A stretch of DNA of 64,000 nt from Gryllotalpicola ginsengisoli DSM 22003 (GTDB taxonomy: Bacteria; Actinomycetota; Actinomycetes; Actinomycetales; Microbacteriaceae), in NCBI RefSeq assembly GCF_000419445.1, contig NZ_AULK01000002.1:62001-126000 (forward strand), written 5' to 3'. A model generated the notes under the pieces. The model was not told the origin of the DNA and did no database searches. It worked only from the letters and a program-made list of their open reading frames with translations. A program made the translations under genes and the position numbers. This document shows, piece by piece, positions 25,516 to 34,090 of this stretch. Numbering within the stretch: position 1 is the stretch's first letter; each line of letters opens with the position of its first letter.

Positions 25516-26381
25516 CGGCTGTTCCTTCCGGTGAGGCGCTCGTGCAGCCAGTCGCCGACGATGTTCATACTGGCCGCCGTCAGAGCGATCGCGACGCCGG
25601 GGGCGATCGCCGTCCAGGGGTTGGTCGCGATGAGCTCGCGCCCTTCGGCGAGCATGCGTCCCCAATCGGCGGCGCCGGGTGCGACGCCGAGCCCGAGGAA
25701 GGACAGCGATGCGAGGGAGACGAGGCTGGTGGCGAAGTTGAGGAACGTCTGCGCGACCGTGAGCGGCATGAGGGTGGGCCAGATGTGGCCCAGCAGGATG
25801 CGTCGACCGGGCACGCCGAGCACGCGCAGCGCCTCCACATAGGGCAGCCGGCGCTGTGCGATGGTCGCTCCGCGAATGATGCGGGTGTCTCCCGGCGCCG
25901 TCAGGATCACGAGCACGAGTACGGCCTCCCAGTAGCTGCCGTTGAGCACGCCCACGATGACGATCGCGATGAGCAACTGGGGAACGGCGTACATGAGGTC
26001 GACCCAGCGCATCACGATGGTTTCGACCAGGCCGCCGCGGTACCCAGCGAGCAGGCCGAGCAGTGTACCGATCACCATGGCGCCGAGCGCGATGACGAGC
26101 GGCCCGGCGAGGGCGGAGCCGGCCCCGACGATGATGCGCGAGAAGACGTCGCGGCCGAGGTCGTCGGTGCCCAGCAGGTGGGCGGCGGAGGGCAGCTCCA
26201 GCGTCTGCATGAGGTCTTGCTTGCCGGCGGGGTAGGGGGCCAGCTGGTTTCCGGCGAGGGCGCAGAGCACGACGAGCGCGACGATGACGAACGAGGCCGC
26301 GACGACGAACCCGGGGCGCGCACGACGCGCGCGGCGTGGGGAGAGCAGCCCGGTGTCGGGAGCGGTGATGGTGCCGGTCAC
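25512..26381 (-). CDS. oligopeptide ABC transporter permease (DppC-like, second system)
   Basis: 289 residues. First helix FVVAASFVIVALVVLCALAG, then GTDDLGRDVFSRIIVG before the transmembrane core and the EAA loop VEALRVLGVPGRRILLGHIWP. Starts with GTG overlapping the DppB stop (GTGA) and ends overlapping the ATPase start. Works with the adjacent DppB-like permease. Confidence 0.87.
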   Translation of the reverse strand: MTGTITAPDTGLLSPRRARRARPGFVVAASFVIVALVVLCALAGNQLAPYPAGKQDLMQTLELPSAAHLLGTDDLGRDVFSRIIVGAGSALAGPLVIALGAMVIGTLLGLLAGYRGGLVETIVMRWVDLMYAVPQLLIAIVIVGVLNGSYWEAVLVLVILTAPGDTRIIRGATIAQRRLPYVEALRVLGVPGRRILLGHIWPTLMPLTVAQTFLNFATSLVSLASLSFLGLGVAPGAADWGRMLAEGRELIATNPWTAIAPGVAIALTAASMNIVGDWLHERLTGRNSR

Positions 26382-27346
26382 GCTGTTGCCGCCTTTCCTC
26401 GGGTGCGCGGATCGACGGCGAGATACGCGATGTCGACGAGGGTGTTGATGACGATGACGAAGACCGCGATGAGAACGGTGGCGCCCTGGACTACGGGGAT
26501 GTCCTTGTTCTGGATGGAAGAGATCAGCAGTGTGCCGACGCCCTGCAGGCTGAAGGTCTCTTCGATGAGGACGGAGCCGGTGAGGGTCGAGGCGATCACG
26601 ATCCCGGCGGCCGTGAGGATTGGCACGAGGCTGTTGCGCAAGCCGTAGACGAAGAGGATCCGCCACCAGCCGACGCCACGGCTGCGCGCGAAGCCGATCG
26701 CGTCCTGCTCGAGCGCGGCGATGAGTGCAGCGCGGGTCATCTTGGTCATCAGCGCGGTGCCGGCGATGCCGAGCGCGACGGCGGGCAGGGTGAGATGCCA
26801 GAGCCGGTCGGTGAACGTCGGGTCGCCCTGTCCGATGACGGGGAACCAGCCGAGCATTATCGCGAAAGCCCACAGCAGGATCAGCCCCGTTGCGAAAGTC
26901 GGCGCGCTGACGCCGAGCACGGTGAGTCCGACGGTCCCGCGGTCGATTCCCGTGCCTTTCTTGACGGCGGCCACGATGCCGAGCGTGAGACCGGCGACGA
27001 CTGCGATGAGGAAGCCGAACACGCCGAGGAACAGGGTCACCGACAGCCGCGAGACGATGGCTTGGATGACGGGGACGTTGAGCATGATCGAGCGCCCGAA
27101 ATCTAGGTGCACGGCGTCCTTCAGCCACAGCAGGTACTGCACGATGAACGGCTGGTCGAGGTGGTACTCGTGACGCATCGCGGCGACGACTTCCGGCGAC
27201 TTGTCAGCGGTGCCGAGCAGGGCGTCGATGATGCTGCCGGGTGCGAGGTACTCGAGTGTGAACACGAGGAACGAGATCACCAGCACGAGGACGACCAACT
27301 CCAGCAGGCGCCGGAATAGGAACACGCCGACAGCGTGAGACCTCAC
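26378..27346 (-). CDS. oligopeptide ABC transporter permease (DppB-like, second system)
   Basis: 322 residues, first gene of the leftward operon. Begins with a membrane helix (LFRRLLELVVLVLVISFLVF), has YHLDQPFIVQYLLWLKD in the first outer loop and an EAA loop near 215. GTG start at 27346 with GGAGG 6 bases before it. TGTCCAGTA boxes lie about 26 and 62 bp upstream of the start, so this operon is probably controlled together with the divergent one. Confidence 0.87.
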   Translation of the reverse strand: MRSHAVGVFLFRRLLELVVLVLVISFLVFTLEYLAPGSIIDALLGTADKSPEVVAAMRHEYHLDQPFIVQYLLWLKDAVHLDFGRSIMLNVPVIQAIVSRLSVTLFLGVFGFLIAVVAGLTLGIVAAVKKGTGIDRGTVGLTVLGVSAPTFATGLILLWAFAIMLGWFPVIGQGDPTFTDRLWHLTLPAVALGIAGTALMTKMTRAALIAALEQDAIGFARSRGVGWWRILFVYGLRNSLVPILTAAGIVIASTLTGSVLIEETFSLQGVGTLLISSIQNKDIPVVQGATVLIAVFVIVINTLVDIAYLAVDPRTRGKAATA

Positions 27347-27371
27347 GAGCAGCCTCCGTACACGATCGATT

Positions 27372-27380
27372 TACTGGACA
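27372..27380 (-). promoter_or_regulatory. TGTCCAGTA box 1
   Basis: Reads TGTCCAGTA toward the leftward importer operon, 25 bp before its GTG. Same sequence as boxes at 27408 and 27514. Confidence 0.6.
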
Positions 27381-27407
27381 CAACGGGACGTTAGCCATGA
27401 TCTTGAA

Positions 27408-27416
27408 TACTGGACA
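27408..27416 (-). promoter_or_regulatory. TGTCCAGTA box 2
   Basis: Same orientation and sequence as box 1, 36 bp further upstream of the leftward operon. Confidence 0.6.
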
Positions 27417-27513
27417 GCGGTCGGGTGAATTCGTCTCGTGATCGAGATCGGCCCGAAATTTGCCGGAAATATGGCGAGATTCCAGGGTGCGAAGTCGAAG
27501 CGAAGCGTCGGCG

Positions 27514-27522
27514 TGTCCAGTA
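27514..27522 (+). promoter_or_regulatory. TGTCCAGTA box 3
   Basis: Identical box in the other orientation, immediately before the TTTACA -35 of the rightward promoter. An imperfect fourth copy (CGTCCAGAAT) follows at about 27568-27577. Confidence 0.6.
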
Positions 27523-27551
27523 TTTACAAACGTCACGGACTCTCGTACGCT
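27523..27551 (+). promoter_or_regulatory. promoter of the rightward operon
   Basis: TTTACA (27523-27528), 17-bp spacer, TACGCT (27546-27551). Predicted start near 27558 gives a leader of about 50 nt ending in AAGGGAAGGA before the ATG at 27607. Confidence 0.6.
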
Positions 27552-27606
27552 CAGTCTCCGTTCGGGGCGTCCAGAATCTGAACAGCCTCGCTAAGGGAAG
27601 GACATC

Positions 27607-28689
27607 ATGGCGGTCACGCGTCATCTGCCGACGGTGCGATCTGTGATCGCCGAGGCCAAGGCGAACCTCAGTCCGCGGTTGTTGGATTATGTGGAGGGCG
27701 GCTCGAGCGGGGAGTCCTCGCTTGCGGCCAACCGCGCAGCGTTCGGGCTGTGGTCCTTTGATCCCGACATGCTCACCGGACTCTCGCGTCCCCGACTGGG
27801 CATCGAACTGCTCGGCATGACTCTGCGCATGCCTGTCTTCGCGTCGCCGTTCGGATACGACAAGGCGCTGCATCCGGCCGGTTACGCCGCCGTCGCCCGC
27901 GCCATCGGAGAGGCGGGCATCACTGGCATCGTGTCGGAGAGCTCCTCCGACAGCCTCGTCGAGCTCGCCCCCGAGTTCGCCGGCCAGCAGGGCGGCGTGC
28001 AAGTGGCGCTCGTCGCGGAAGACGAGCACGTGCTCGGCTTCGAAGAGCGGGCGGCCGCCGCCGGGTACCGATTTCTCTGCTTCACGGATGCCCCGACCCG
28101 TGCTTGGCGCGAGCGGATGCGCGAGAACGGCCTGGACCTGAATCGCTACTACGGCCAGGGCAACTACGGACCGGGCGGTGCAAGCCGGCACGCTTTGGAC
28201 GAGTTGATGAACTTCACCCAGCCGCGCTGGGACTGGAAGCGCCTCGAGACGCTCGCGGCAAAGATGACCCTGCCGTGGGTGCTCAAGGGCGTCGTCTCCG
28301 CCCGCGACGCACGCCGCGCGGTCGATGCCGGCGCTGCCGGCATCTACATGTCTGCGTACGGCGGCCGCAATCTCGACGGAATGATCGCCCCCCTGCGCCG
28401 GCTGGAGGAGGTCCGCGCGGAGGTGGGCCCCGACGTGCCGATCCTGATCGACAGCGGATTCCGGCACGGCACCGACATCGCCAAAGCGCTGGCGCTCGGC
28501 GCCACCGCGGTGGGCGTCGGCAGGCTGATGGCCTTCGGGCTCGCGGCCGGCTCTCACGAAGACCCGTCGCTGGGTGCCCGTACAATCCTCCAGCACCTGC
28601 ATGATGAACTCGAGAGCGTCATGGGCAGCCTCGGCTGCGAAACGGTCGAACAGATCGACCGGCACCATGTGGTGCCGGCACAGCCGTGA
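27607..28689 (+). CDS. FMN-dependent 2-hydroxyacid dehydrogenase family protein without the catalytic His
   Basis: 360 residues of the glycolate oxidase/lactate dehydrogenase TIM-barrel family: LDYVEGGSSGE at the start, LPWVLKGV with the flavin Lys, and the phosphate-binding end (DSGFRHGTDIAKALALGA). In active oxidases the base is the His of SNHGGRQLD; here the segment reads SAYGGRNLD with Tyr251, while Arg254 is kept. The usual hydride-transfer chemistry is therefore doubtful. First gene of an operon with an XRE-cupin regulator and a DAO enzyme; clear ribosome site AAGGGAAGG. Confidence 0.8.
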   Translation: MAVTRHLPTVRSVIAEAKANLSPRLLDYVEGGSSGESSLAANRAAFGLWSFDPDMLTGLSRPRLGIELLGMTLRMPVFASPFGYDKALHPAGYAAVARAIGEAGITGIVSESSSDSLVELAPEFAGQQGGVQVALVAEDEHVLGFEERAAAAGYRFLCFTDAPTRAWRERMRENGLDLNRYYGQGNYGPGGASRHALDELMNFTQPRWDWKRLETLAAKMTLPWVLKGVVSARDARRAVDAGAAGIYMSAYGGRNLDGMIAPLRRLEEVRAEVGPDVPILIDSGFRHGTDIAKALALGATAVGVGRLMAFGLAAGSHEDPSLGARTILQHLHDELESVMGSLGCETVEQIDRHHVVPAQP

Positions 28690-28714
28690 GCAGCGGCCCG
28701 GCGAGGAGGACACG

Positions 28715-29392
28715 ATGACGAACAGCGACGCCCCGGCGATCGCCCCGGGCCCCGCGCGCGAATCCGGCTTCTCTCCCTCGCTGCAAGAAGTCGGCGAGCG
28801 GGTGCGGCAGCGCCGCCGGGAACGCGGCCTTTCGCTCCGCGAGCTGGCGGGCCATGCGGGACTGTCCTCGAGCTTCCTCTCGCTCGTGGAACGCGGCGAG
28901 TGCTCGCTCTCGCTCACCTCGCTGTTCGCGATCTCGGCCGCACTCAGCATCACTCCGGCCGACTTGCTCGACTCCTCTCACACCGCTGAGCCGGCGCCTC
29001 AGGAATTCGCCCTGTGGCGCGCGGCAGCGGCGGCGGCACGACCGACCATGTCGGTCGGCGAACGGGAGTACTACCGGCTCCCGACGGCGTTCGACGGGCA
29101 GGAGCTCGACGCCCTCTACGTCCGCATCCACCCGACCTCCACCATCGCCCCGCTCGCCACGCACGAGGGCGAAGAATTCGCCTATGTCGTGCGCGGCTCG
29201 ATGTGGTTGCGGCTCCGGGACCACGAGCTCGTGCTTGGCGAGGGCGACGGCGTTCACTTCTCGTCGGGAACCCCGCACACCATCGCGAACCTGACCTCGG
29301 AGCCCGTCGACGCGATCTGGGTCTCGACCCATTCCGCCCCGCACGAGCACGGGCTCGACGTGTCGCCGACGACAAGGACCGTGAAGCCGTGA
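28715..29392 (+). CDS. XRE-family regulator with C-terminal cupin sensor domain
   Basis: 225 residues: helix-turn-helix at about 25-80 (ERVRQRRRERGLSLRELA, SSSFLSLVERGECSLSL) and a cupin at about 140-205 (THEGEEFAYVVRG, FSSGTPHTIANL). This class (PuuR-like) typically controls amine or amino-acid catabolism in response to a small ligand held by the cupin. GAGGAGG lies 5 bases before the ATG. It is the only regulator gene in the second block and the natural candidate to bind the TGTCCAGTA boxes. Confidence 0.87.
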   Translation: MTNSDAPAIAPGPARESGFSPSLQEVGERVRQRRRERGLSLRELAGHAGLSSSFLSLVERGECSLSLTSLFAISAALSITPADLLDSSHTAEPAPQEFALWRAAAAAARPTMSVGEREYYRLPTAFDGQELDALYVRIHPTSTIAPLATHEGEEFAYVVRGSMWLRLRDHELVLGEGDGVHFSSGTPHTIANLTSEPVDAIWVSTHSAPHEHGLDVSPTTRTVKP

Positions 29393-30504
29393 CCTCCGCA
29401 CCGAGCGCGCCGTCTGCGCTTGTCATCGGTTCCGGCATCGCCGGCGCAGCAACCGCCTTCGCACTCGCGCGCCGGGGCAGCGCCGTCACCGTCGTCGATG
29501 CCGGCCACACCGGTCAGGCCACCGCGGCGAGCGCCGGCATCATTCAGCCGTGGTCGGCCTCGGGCGAGGGCCCTTTCTTCGAGCTCTACCAGGCTGGTGC
29601 CGCGTTCTACCCCGCGCTGCTGCGCACGCTTTCGGAAGCAGGCGTCTCCCGCACCGACTTCCGCCGCAGCGGCGCGCTTCTGGTGAACGAGGATGAAAAC
29701 GTTCTCGACGACGCTGCGGCCCGCGTCATCCGACGCGCCGAGGCCGCCCCGCAGCTCGTCGGATCGGTCGAGCGCATCGACAATGCCGCCGCGCGGCGCC
29801 TCTTCCCGCCGCTCTCATCCGGGCTTAAAGCTGTGTACATCGCCGGCGGCGCTAGGGTCGACGGGCGCACGCTCCGCGATGCGCTGCTGCACGCCGCCGT
29901 CAGCCGCGGGGCGCAGGTCGTCGGCGGCTCGGTCGCCCTCAGCGACGACCGCGGCCGGGTTAGCGCCGCGGTCGACGGGAAGGCGGCGAACGCCGACGTC
30001 GTGGTGGTCGCCGCCGGGGCGTGGAGCGCGGCCCTCCTGGCGCCGCTCGGCGTACGGGTCCCCGTCTCGCCGCAGCGCGGGCAGATCACTCATCTGCGCC
30101 TCGCCGCCGAGACCGGGGATTGGCCCACAGTGCATCCGCTCTCGCATCATTACATCGTCGCGTTCGACGGCGGGCGCATCGCGGTGGGTGCCACGCGAGA
30201 GACGGGCACGGGGTTCGACCCGCGCGTGACGGCCGCCGGTCAGGCGCACGTGCTCAACGACGCCCTGGCGATCGCGCCGGGCCTGGCTGACGCCACGCTC
30301 ATCGAGACGCGCGTCGGGCTGCGGCCGCTGCCGGACGGCTCGCTGCCGTCAGTCGGTGCCGTGCGCGGCATGGACGGCCTGTTCCTGGCGACCGGATACG
30401 GGGCGGCGGGGCTCACGATGGGGCCGCTGCTCGGCGACGCCCTCGCCCGTGCGATCCACGGTGAGGATGCACCGGAGCTCGAGCACACCGGATTGGGCGG
30501 ATAG
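29389..30504 (+). CDS. DAO-family FAD-dependent oxidoreductase
   Basis: 371 residues with VIGSGIAGAATAFALARRG and VVDAGHTGQATAASAGIIQPW at the N-terminus and GYGAAGLTMGPLLG at the C-terminus, features of the DadA/glycine-oxidase group. GTG start overlaps the regulator stop (GTGA). It is the third free-standing DAO-type enzyme of the second catabolic block, besides those at 18092 and 20225, and is divergent in sequence from both. Likely a D-amino acid or N-substituted amino acid oxidase/dehydrogenase. Confidence 0.8.
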   Translation: MTSAPSAPSALVIGSGIAGAATAFALARRGSAVTVVDAGHTGQATAASAGIIQPWSASGEGPFFELYQAGAAFYPALLRTLSEAGVSRTDFRRSGALLVNEDENVLDDAAARVIRRAEAAPQLVGSVERIDNAAARRLFPPLSSGLKAVYIAGGARVDGRTLRDALLHAAVSRGAQVVGGSVALSDDRGRVSAAVDGKAANADVVVVAAGAWSAALLAPLGVRVPVSPQRGQITHLRLAAETGDWPTVHPLSHHYIVAFDGGRIAVGATRETGTGFDPRVTAAGQAHVLNDALAIAPGLADATLIETRVGLRPLPDGSLPSVGAVRGMDGLFLATGYGAAGLTMGPLLGDALARAIHGEDAPELEHTGLGG

Positions 30505-30507
30505 CGT
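30502..30507 (+). promoter_or_regulatory. -10 box TAGCGT of a leaderless start
   Basis: TAGCGT overlaps the preceding stop codon and stands 7 bases before the GTG at 30515, with no Shine-Dalgarno between. Confidence 0.55.
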
Positions 30508-30514
30508 AGACACC

Positions 30515-30997
30515 GTGCCCACCCCCGACTTCATCCTCAAGCTGCGCGAGAAGGTCGGGCACGACGAGCTCTGGCTCACCGGCGTCACCGCCGTCGTGCT
30601 GCGCGGCGAGGGGGAGGCGCGCGAGGTGCTGCTCGTCAAGCGCTCCGACAACGGCGAGTGGACCGCCGTGACCGGCATCATCGACCCCGGCGAGCAGCCG
30701 GCGGTCGCCGCCGAGCGCGAGGTGCTCGAAGAGGCGGACGTCGTCGCCGTCGCCGAGCGACTCGCCCGCGTCAACGCCGAGGACCGCGTCATCGTCTACC
30801 CCAACGGCGACCGCTCCCGCTATATCGACATCCTGTTCCGCTGCCGCTACGTCTCGGGCGAGCCGTACCCGGCCGACGGCGAGAACTCCGAGGCGGCGTG
30901 GTTCCGGCTCGACGCCCTGCCCGAGATGCGCGAGGACCACGCCGAACGCATCCGCATCGCCGCCTCGGACGAGGTCGCGGCCCGCTTCGTGCGCTGA
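30515..30997 (+). CDS. NUDIX hydrolase
   Basis: 160 residues. The Nudix box reads GIIDPGEQPAVAAEREVLEE, matching Gx5Ex7REUxEE, and ends with AD instead of the usual xG. The family hydrolyses nucleoside diphosphates linked to another moiety; which one cannot be told. GTG at 30515 is preferred since TAGCGT stands 7 bases upstream (leaderless). Independent of the catabolic block to its left. Confidence 0.85.
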   Translation: MPTPDFILKLREKVGHDELWLTGVTAVVLRGEGEAREVLLVKRSDNGEWTAVTGIIDPGEQPAVAAEREVLEEADVVAVAERLARVNAEDRVIVYPNGDRSRYIDILFRCRYVSGEPYPADGENSEAAWFRLDALPEMREDHAERIRIAASDEVAARFVR

Positions 30998-31082
30998 CGA
31001 CCGGCCGCCGACAAGGCGACGCCGAGGGCGACGGATGCGGCCGGCTCATGCCGCGCCGCATGCCGATGTCATAGGCATCCGC

Positions 31083-31088
31083 TAGGTT
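31083..31088 (+). promoter_or_regulatory. -10 box TAGGTT of a leaderless start
   Basis: TAGGTT ends 8 bases before the GTG at 31097; no ribosome-binding site intervenes. Confidence 0.55.
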
Positions 31089-31096
31089 CTGGTCTC

Positions 31097-32023
31097 GTGC
31101 CAACGCCTGTCATCACCGCCACCGACCTGGTCAAGCGCTTCGGCGATTTCGACGCGGTCAAGGGCATCTCGTTCGAGGTCGCGCCGGGCGAGTCCTTCGG
31201 GCTGCTCGGGCCCAACGGGGCGGGCAAGTCGACGACGATGCGCATGGTGGGCGCGGTCTCGCCGCGCACGGGCGGCGAGCTGAGCATCCTCGGGCTCGAC
31301 CCCAACCGGTACGGGCCCGAGATCCGCTCGCAACTCGGCGTGGTGCCGCAGAGCGACAACCTCGACGTCGAGCTGCCCGTGCTGCAGAACCTCATCGTCT
31401 ACGGCCGCTACTTCGGCCTGCCGCGTGCGCTGGTGAAGCAGCGCGCGGGCGAGCTGCTCGAGTTCGCGCAGCTGACCGACAAGGCGAAGACGAAGATCGA
31501 CGACCTGTCCGGCGGCATGAAGCGGCGGCTCACGATCGCGCGGGCGCTGATCAACGACCCGCGCATCCTGCTGCTCGACGAGCCGACCACCGGCCTCGAC
31601 CCGCAGGCGCGGCACATCCTCTGGGATCGCCTGTTCCGCCTCAAAGAGCAGGGCACGACGCTCGTGCTGACCACCCACTACATGGACGAGGCGGAGCAGC
31701 TGTGCGACCGCCTCGTCGTCGTCGACAAGGGCCAGATCATGGCCGAGGGGTCGCCTGCCTCGCTCATCCGCCGGTACTCGAGCCGCGAGGTGGTCGAGCT
31801 GCGCTTCGGCTCCGCCCGCAACGCGTCGGCGGCCGAGCAGCTCGCCGGCGTCGGCGAGCGCATCGAGGTGCTGCCCGACCGGGTGCTGATCTACGCCGAC
31901 GACGGCGAGCGGGCGCTCGAGGCGGTGCGCGGCCGCGGCCTCGAGGCGATCACCTCGCTCGTGCGGCGCTCCTCGCTCGAAGACGTCTTCCTGCGGCTCA
32001 CCGGGCGGAGCCTGATCGAATGA
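31097..32023 (+). CDS. ABC transporter ATPase (DrrA-type exporter)
   Basis: 308 residues: LLGPNGAGKST, LSGGMKRRLTIARAL, LLLDEPTTGLDP and the C-terminal extension typical of DrrA/NodI proteins. It powers the two permeases that follow, each overlapping by ATGA or GTGA. Family roles include drug, polyketide or lipid export; nothing in the neighbourhood identifies the cargo. GTG start without ribosome site, preceded by a TANNNT box. Confidence 0.87.
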   Translation: MPTPVITATDLVKRFGDFDAVKGISFEVAPGESFGLLGPNGAGKSTTMRMVGAVSPRTGGELSILGLDPNRYGPEIRSQLGVVPQSDNLDVELPVLQNLIVYGRYFGLPRALVKQRAGELLEFAQLTDKAKTKIDDLSGGMKRRLTIARALINDPRILLLDEPTTGLDPQARHILWDRLFRLKEQGTTLVLTTHYMDEAEQLCDRLVVVDKGQIMAEGSPASLIRRYSSREVVELRFGSARNASAAEQLAGVGERIEVLPDRVLIYADDGERALEAVRGRGLEAITSLVRRSSLEDVFLRLTGRSLIE

Positions 32024-32877
32024 CGACGGCGACGACGAACGATTTCGACGGGCCCAGCACGGATGCCTCGGCCGCAGCCCTCCGCGCGGCCCTGCGGCCG
32101 CGCCGCTTCGGCGCCCTCTACGTGCTCGAGCACCGGCTGCGGGCCGCCCGCCAGGCGTGGACCTCGTTCGTGTTCCCCGCCCTCGGCACGCCGGTGCTCT
32201 ACCTGTTCGCCATGGGGCTCGGGCTCGGCTCGCTGATCCGGCAGGGTTCCGGCAGCGTCGACGGGGTGTCCTACCTCGTGTTCGTCGCGCCGGCGCTGCT
32301 GACCGCGGCCGCGTTCCAGACCGCGTCGGAGGAGTTCATCTTCCCGATCCGGGTCGGCTTCAAGTGGAATCCGATCTTCTTCGGCATGAACGCGGCGCCG
32401 CTGTCGCCCGGGCAGATCATCGACGGCAACGTGCTGGCCACGAGCGTGCGCGTCGTGCTGAACGGGCTGGTCTACTTCGCGCTGATGGCCCTCTTCGGCG
32501 CGGTGCCGTCGGGCTGGGGCGTGCTGTCGGTGCTGGCCGCGCTGCTCACCGCGCTGTCGTTCGGCGGCCCGCTGTGCGCGTATATCGCCTCGCTCGACAA
32601 GGAGGCCAGCCAGGAGACGCTCGTGCTGCGCTTCGTCGTGATGCCGCTCACGCTGTTCTCCGGCACCTACTTCCCGCTCGCGCTGATGCCGGTCTACCTG
32701 CAGTGGATCGGCTGGATCTCGCCGCTGTGGCACGGAACGCAGCTGGCCCGCGACCTCACCTACGGCGCCGGGGAACCCGGATGGCTCGTCGCCGTGCACC
32801 TGGCGTATCTCGTCGCGACCTTCGTCGTCGGCTGGCAGCTGGCCCGCCGCATCGCAGGGAAGAGGTTGAACAAGTGA
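32020..32877 (+). CDS. ABC-2 type transporter permease
   Basis: 285 residues with about six membrane segments; the first follows a soluble N-terminus (RRFGALYVLEHRLRAARQ). LFSGTYFPLALMPVYLQWI and SPLWHGTQLARDLTYG are typical of the ABC-2 C-terminal region. ATG overlaps the ATPase stop. It pairs with the next permease to form the exporter pore. Confidence 0.85.
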   Translation: MTTATTNDFDGPSTDASAAALRAALRPRRFGALYVLEHRLRAARQAWTSFVFPALGTPVLYLFAMGLGLGSLIRQGSGSVDGVSYLVFVAPALLTAAAFQTASEEFIFPIRVGFKWNPIFFGMNAAPLSPGQIIDGNVLATSVRVVLNGLVYFALMALFGAVPSGWGVLSVLAALLTALSFGGPLCAYIASLDKEASQETLVLRFVVMPLTLFSGTYFPLALMPVYLQWIGWISPLWHGTQLARDLTYGAGEPGWLVAVHLAYLVATFVVGWQLARRIAGKRLNK

Positions 32878-33701
32878 GCGCAGTCGAAGCATCCGTTCGC
32901 GCCGAAGGCCGCTCGTCGCGCTGGCTCGGCTCGGTGTTCGCCGGCAACCCGGGCGCGGTGATGTCGCGCAGCTGGTTGGCGACGCGCTCGACCAACTGGC
33001 TCGTGGTCGCCTCGGGGTTCCTCGAGCCGGTGCTCTATCTGCTGTCGCTCGGCGTCGGCCTCGGCACGCTGATCGGCACCGTCGACACCGGCGGCCGGCA
33101 GGTCAGCTACGCGGCGTTCATCGCGCCGGCGCTGCTGGCCACCTCGGCGATGAACGGCGCGGTCATGGATTCGACGTTCAACGTGTTCTTCAAGCTCAAC
33201 TTCGGCAAGCTCTACGAGGGCATGCTGGCCACCCCGCTTGGGCCCCTCGACGTGGCGCTCGGCGAGATCCTGATGGCGCTGCTGCGGGGGGCGCTCTACG
33301 GGCTCGCGTTCATGGGCGTGATGGCGGCGGTCGGGCTCACCCTGTCGTGGACAGCGCTGCTCGCGCTGCCGGCGCTGCTCATCATCGCCTTCGGCTTCGC
33401 GAGCCTCGGCATGGGCGTGGTCAGCTTCATGAAGACCTTCACGCAGCTCGACTGGATCTTCTTCGTGCTGCTGCCGATGTTCCTGCTGTCCTCGACGTTC
33501 TTCCCGATCACGGTGTACCCGCCGGCGGTGCGGATCGTCATCGAGTGCCTGCCGCTGTGGCACGGCATCGAGCTCGTGCGCGGCCTGACCACGGGGGTGA
33601 TCACGCCGGCGCTGCTGTGGCACGTGGTCTACTTCGCCGGCATGGTCGCCGTCGGCCTGGTGCTCGCCACCACTCGGCTCAAGGCGCTGTTCCTCAAGTA
33701 G
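32874..33701 (+). CDS. ABC-2 type transporter permease
   Basis: 275 residues, six membrane segments, with LLSSTFFPITVYP and LPLWHGIELVRGLTTG matching the same positions of its neighbour; the two are homologous halves of one exporter. GTG overlaps the previous stop (GTGA). A strong hairpin at 33741-33781 follows the stop. Confidence 0.85.
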   Translation: MSAVEASVRAEGRSSRWLGSVFAGNPGAVMSRSWLATRSTNWLVVASGFLEPVLYLLSLGVGLGTLIGTVDTGGRQVSYAAFIAPALLATSAMNGAVMDSTFNVFFKLNFGKLYEGMLATPLGPLDVALGEILMALLRGALYGLAFMGVMAAVGLTLSWTALLALPALLIIAFGFASLGMGVVSFMKTFTQLDWIFFVLLPMFLLSSTFFPITVYPPAVRIVIECLPLWHGIELVRGLTTGVITPALLWHVVYFAGMVAVGLVLATTRLKALFLK

Positions 33702-33740
33702 GGCGAAACAGGGCTCCAGCGGCAGCAGGCCGTTAACGAC

Positions 33741-33781
33741 CGATCGCGCCGGGCCCGCGGTTGCGGGACCCGACGCGATCG
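33741..33781. terminator. hairpin between convergent genes
   Basis: CGATCGCG (33741-33748) pairs with CGCGATCG (33774-33781); the stem continues through CGGGCCCGC/GCGGGACCCG with one bulge and a GGTT loop. It lies between the exporter operon and the cold-shock gene, so it can serve both strands. No T-run follows. Confidence 0.65.
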
Positions 33782-33799
33782 TGAGGCTGAAGTCAGTCT

Positions 33800-34003
33800 T
33801 TACAGGGGGCGGATGTTCGCCGCCTGCAGACCCTTCGGGCCGCGCTCGGTGTCGAATTCGACCTTCTGGTTCTCGGACAGCTCGCGGTAGCCGCTGCCAG
33901 AGATTGCCGTGAAGTGGGCGAAGACATCGGCGGAGCCGTCGTCAGGGGCGATGAAGCCGAAGCCCTTTTCGGAGTTGAACCATTTGACGGTGCCGGTGGC
34001 CAT
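33800..34003 (-). CDS. cspA: cold-shock protein (CspA family)
   Basis: 67 residues, one cold-shock domain with [14 protein letters not shown] (RNP1) and DVFAHF (RNP2), and the [15 protein letters not shown] end. Binds single-stranded RNA/DNA and acts as an RNA chaperone. The 87 bp before it contain a T-rich run on the plus strand and leave room for a structured leader, as is common for csp genes. Confidence 0.95.
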   Translation of the reverse strand: MATGTVKWFNSEKGFGFIAPDDGSADVFAHFTAISGSGYRELSENQKVEFDTERGPKGLQAANIRPL

Positions 34004-34090
34004 ATCGTCGTCTTTCTATTTTTCTACTGTCACGAACCGCGGATGCGGTCCGATTCGTCCGCCGCATCTGTGCTGCGAACGCCTTGCGCA

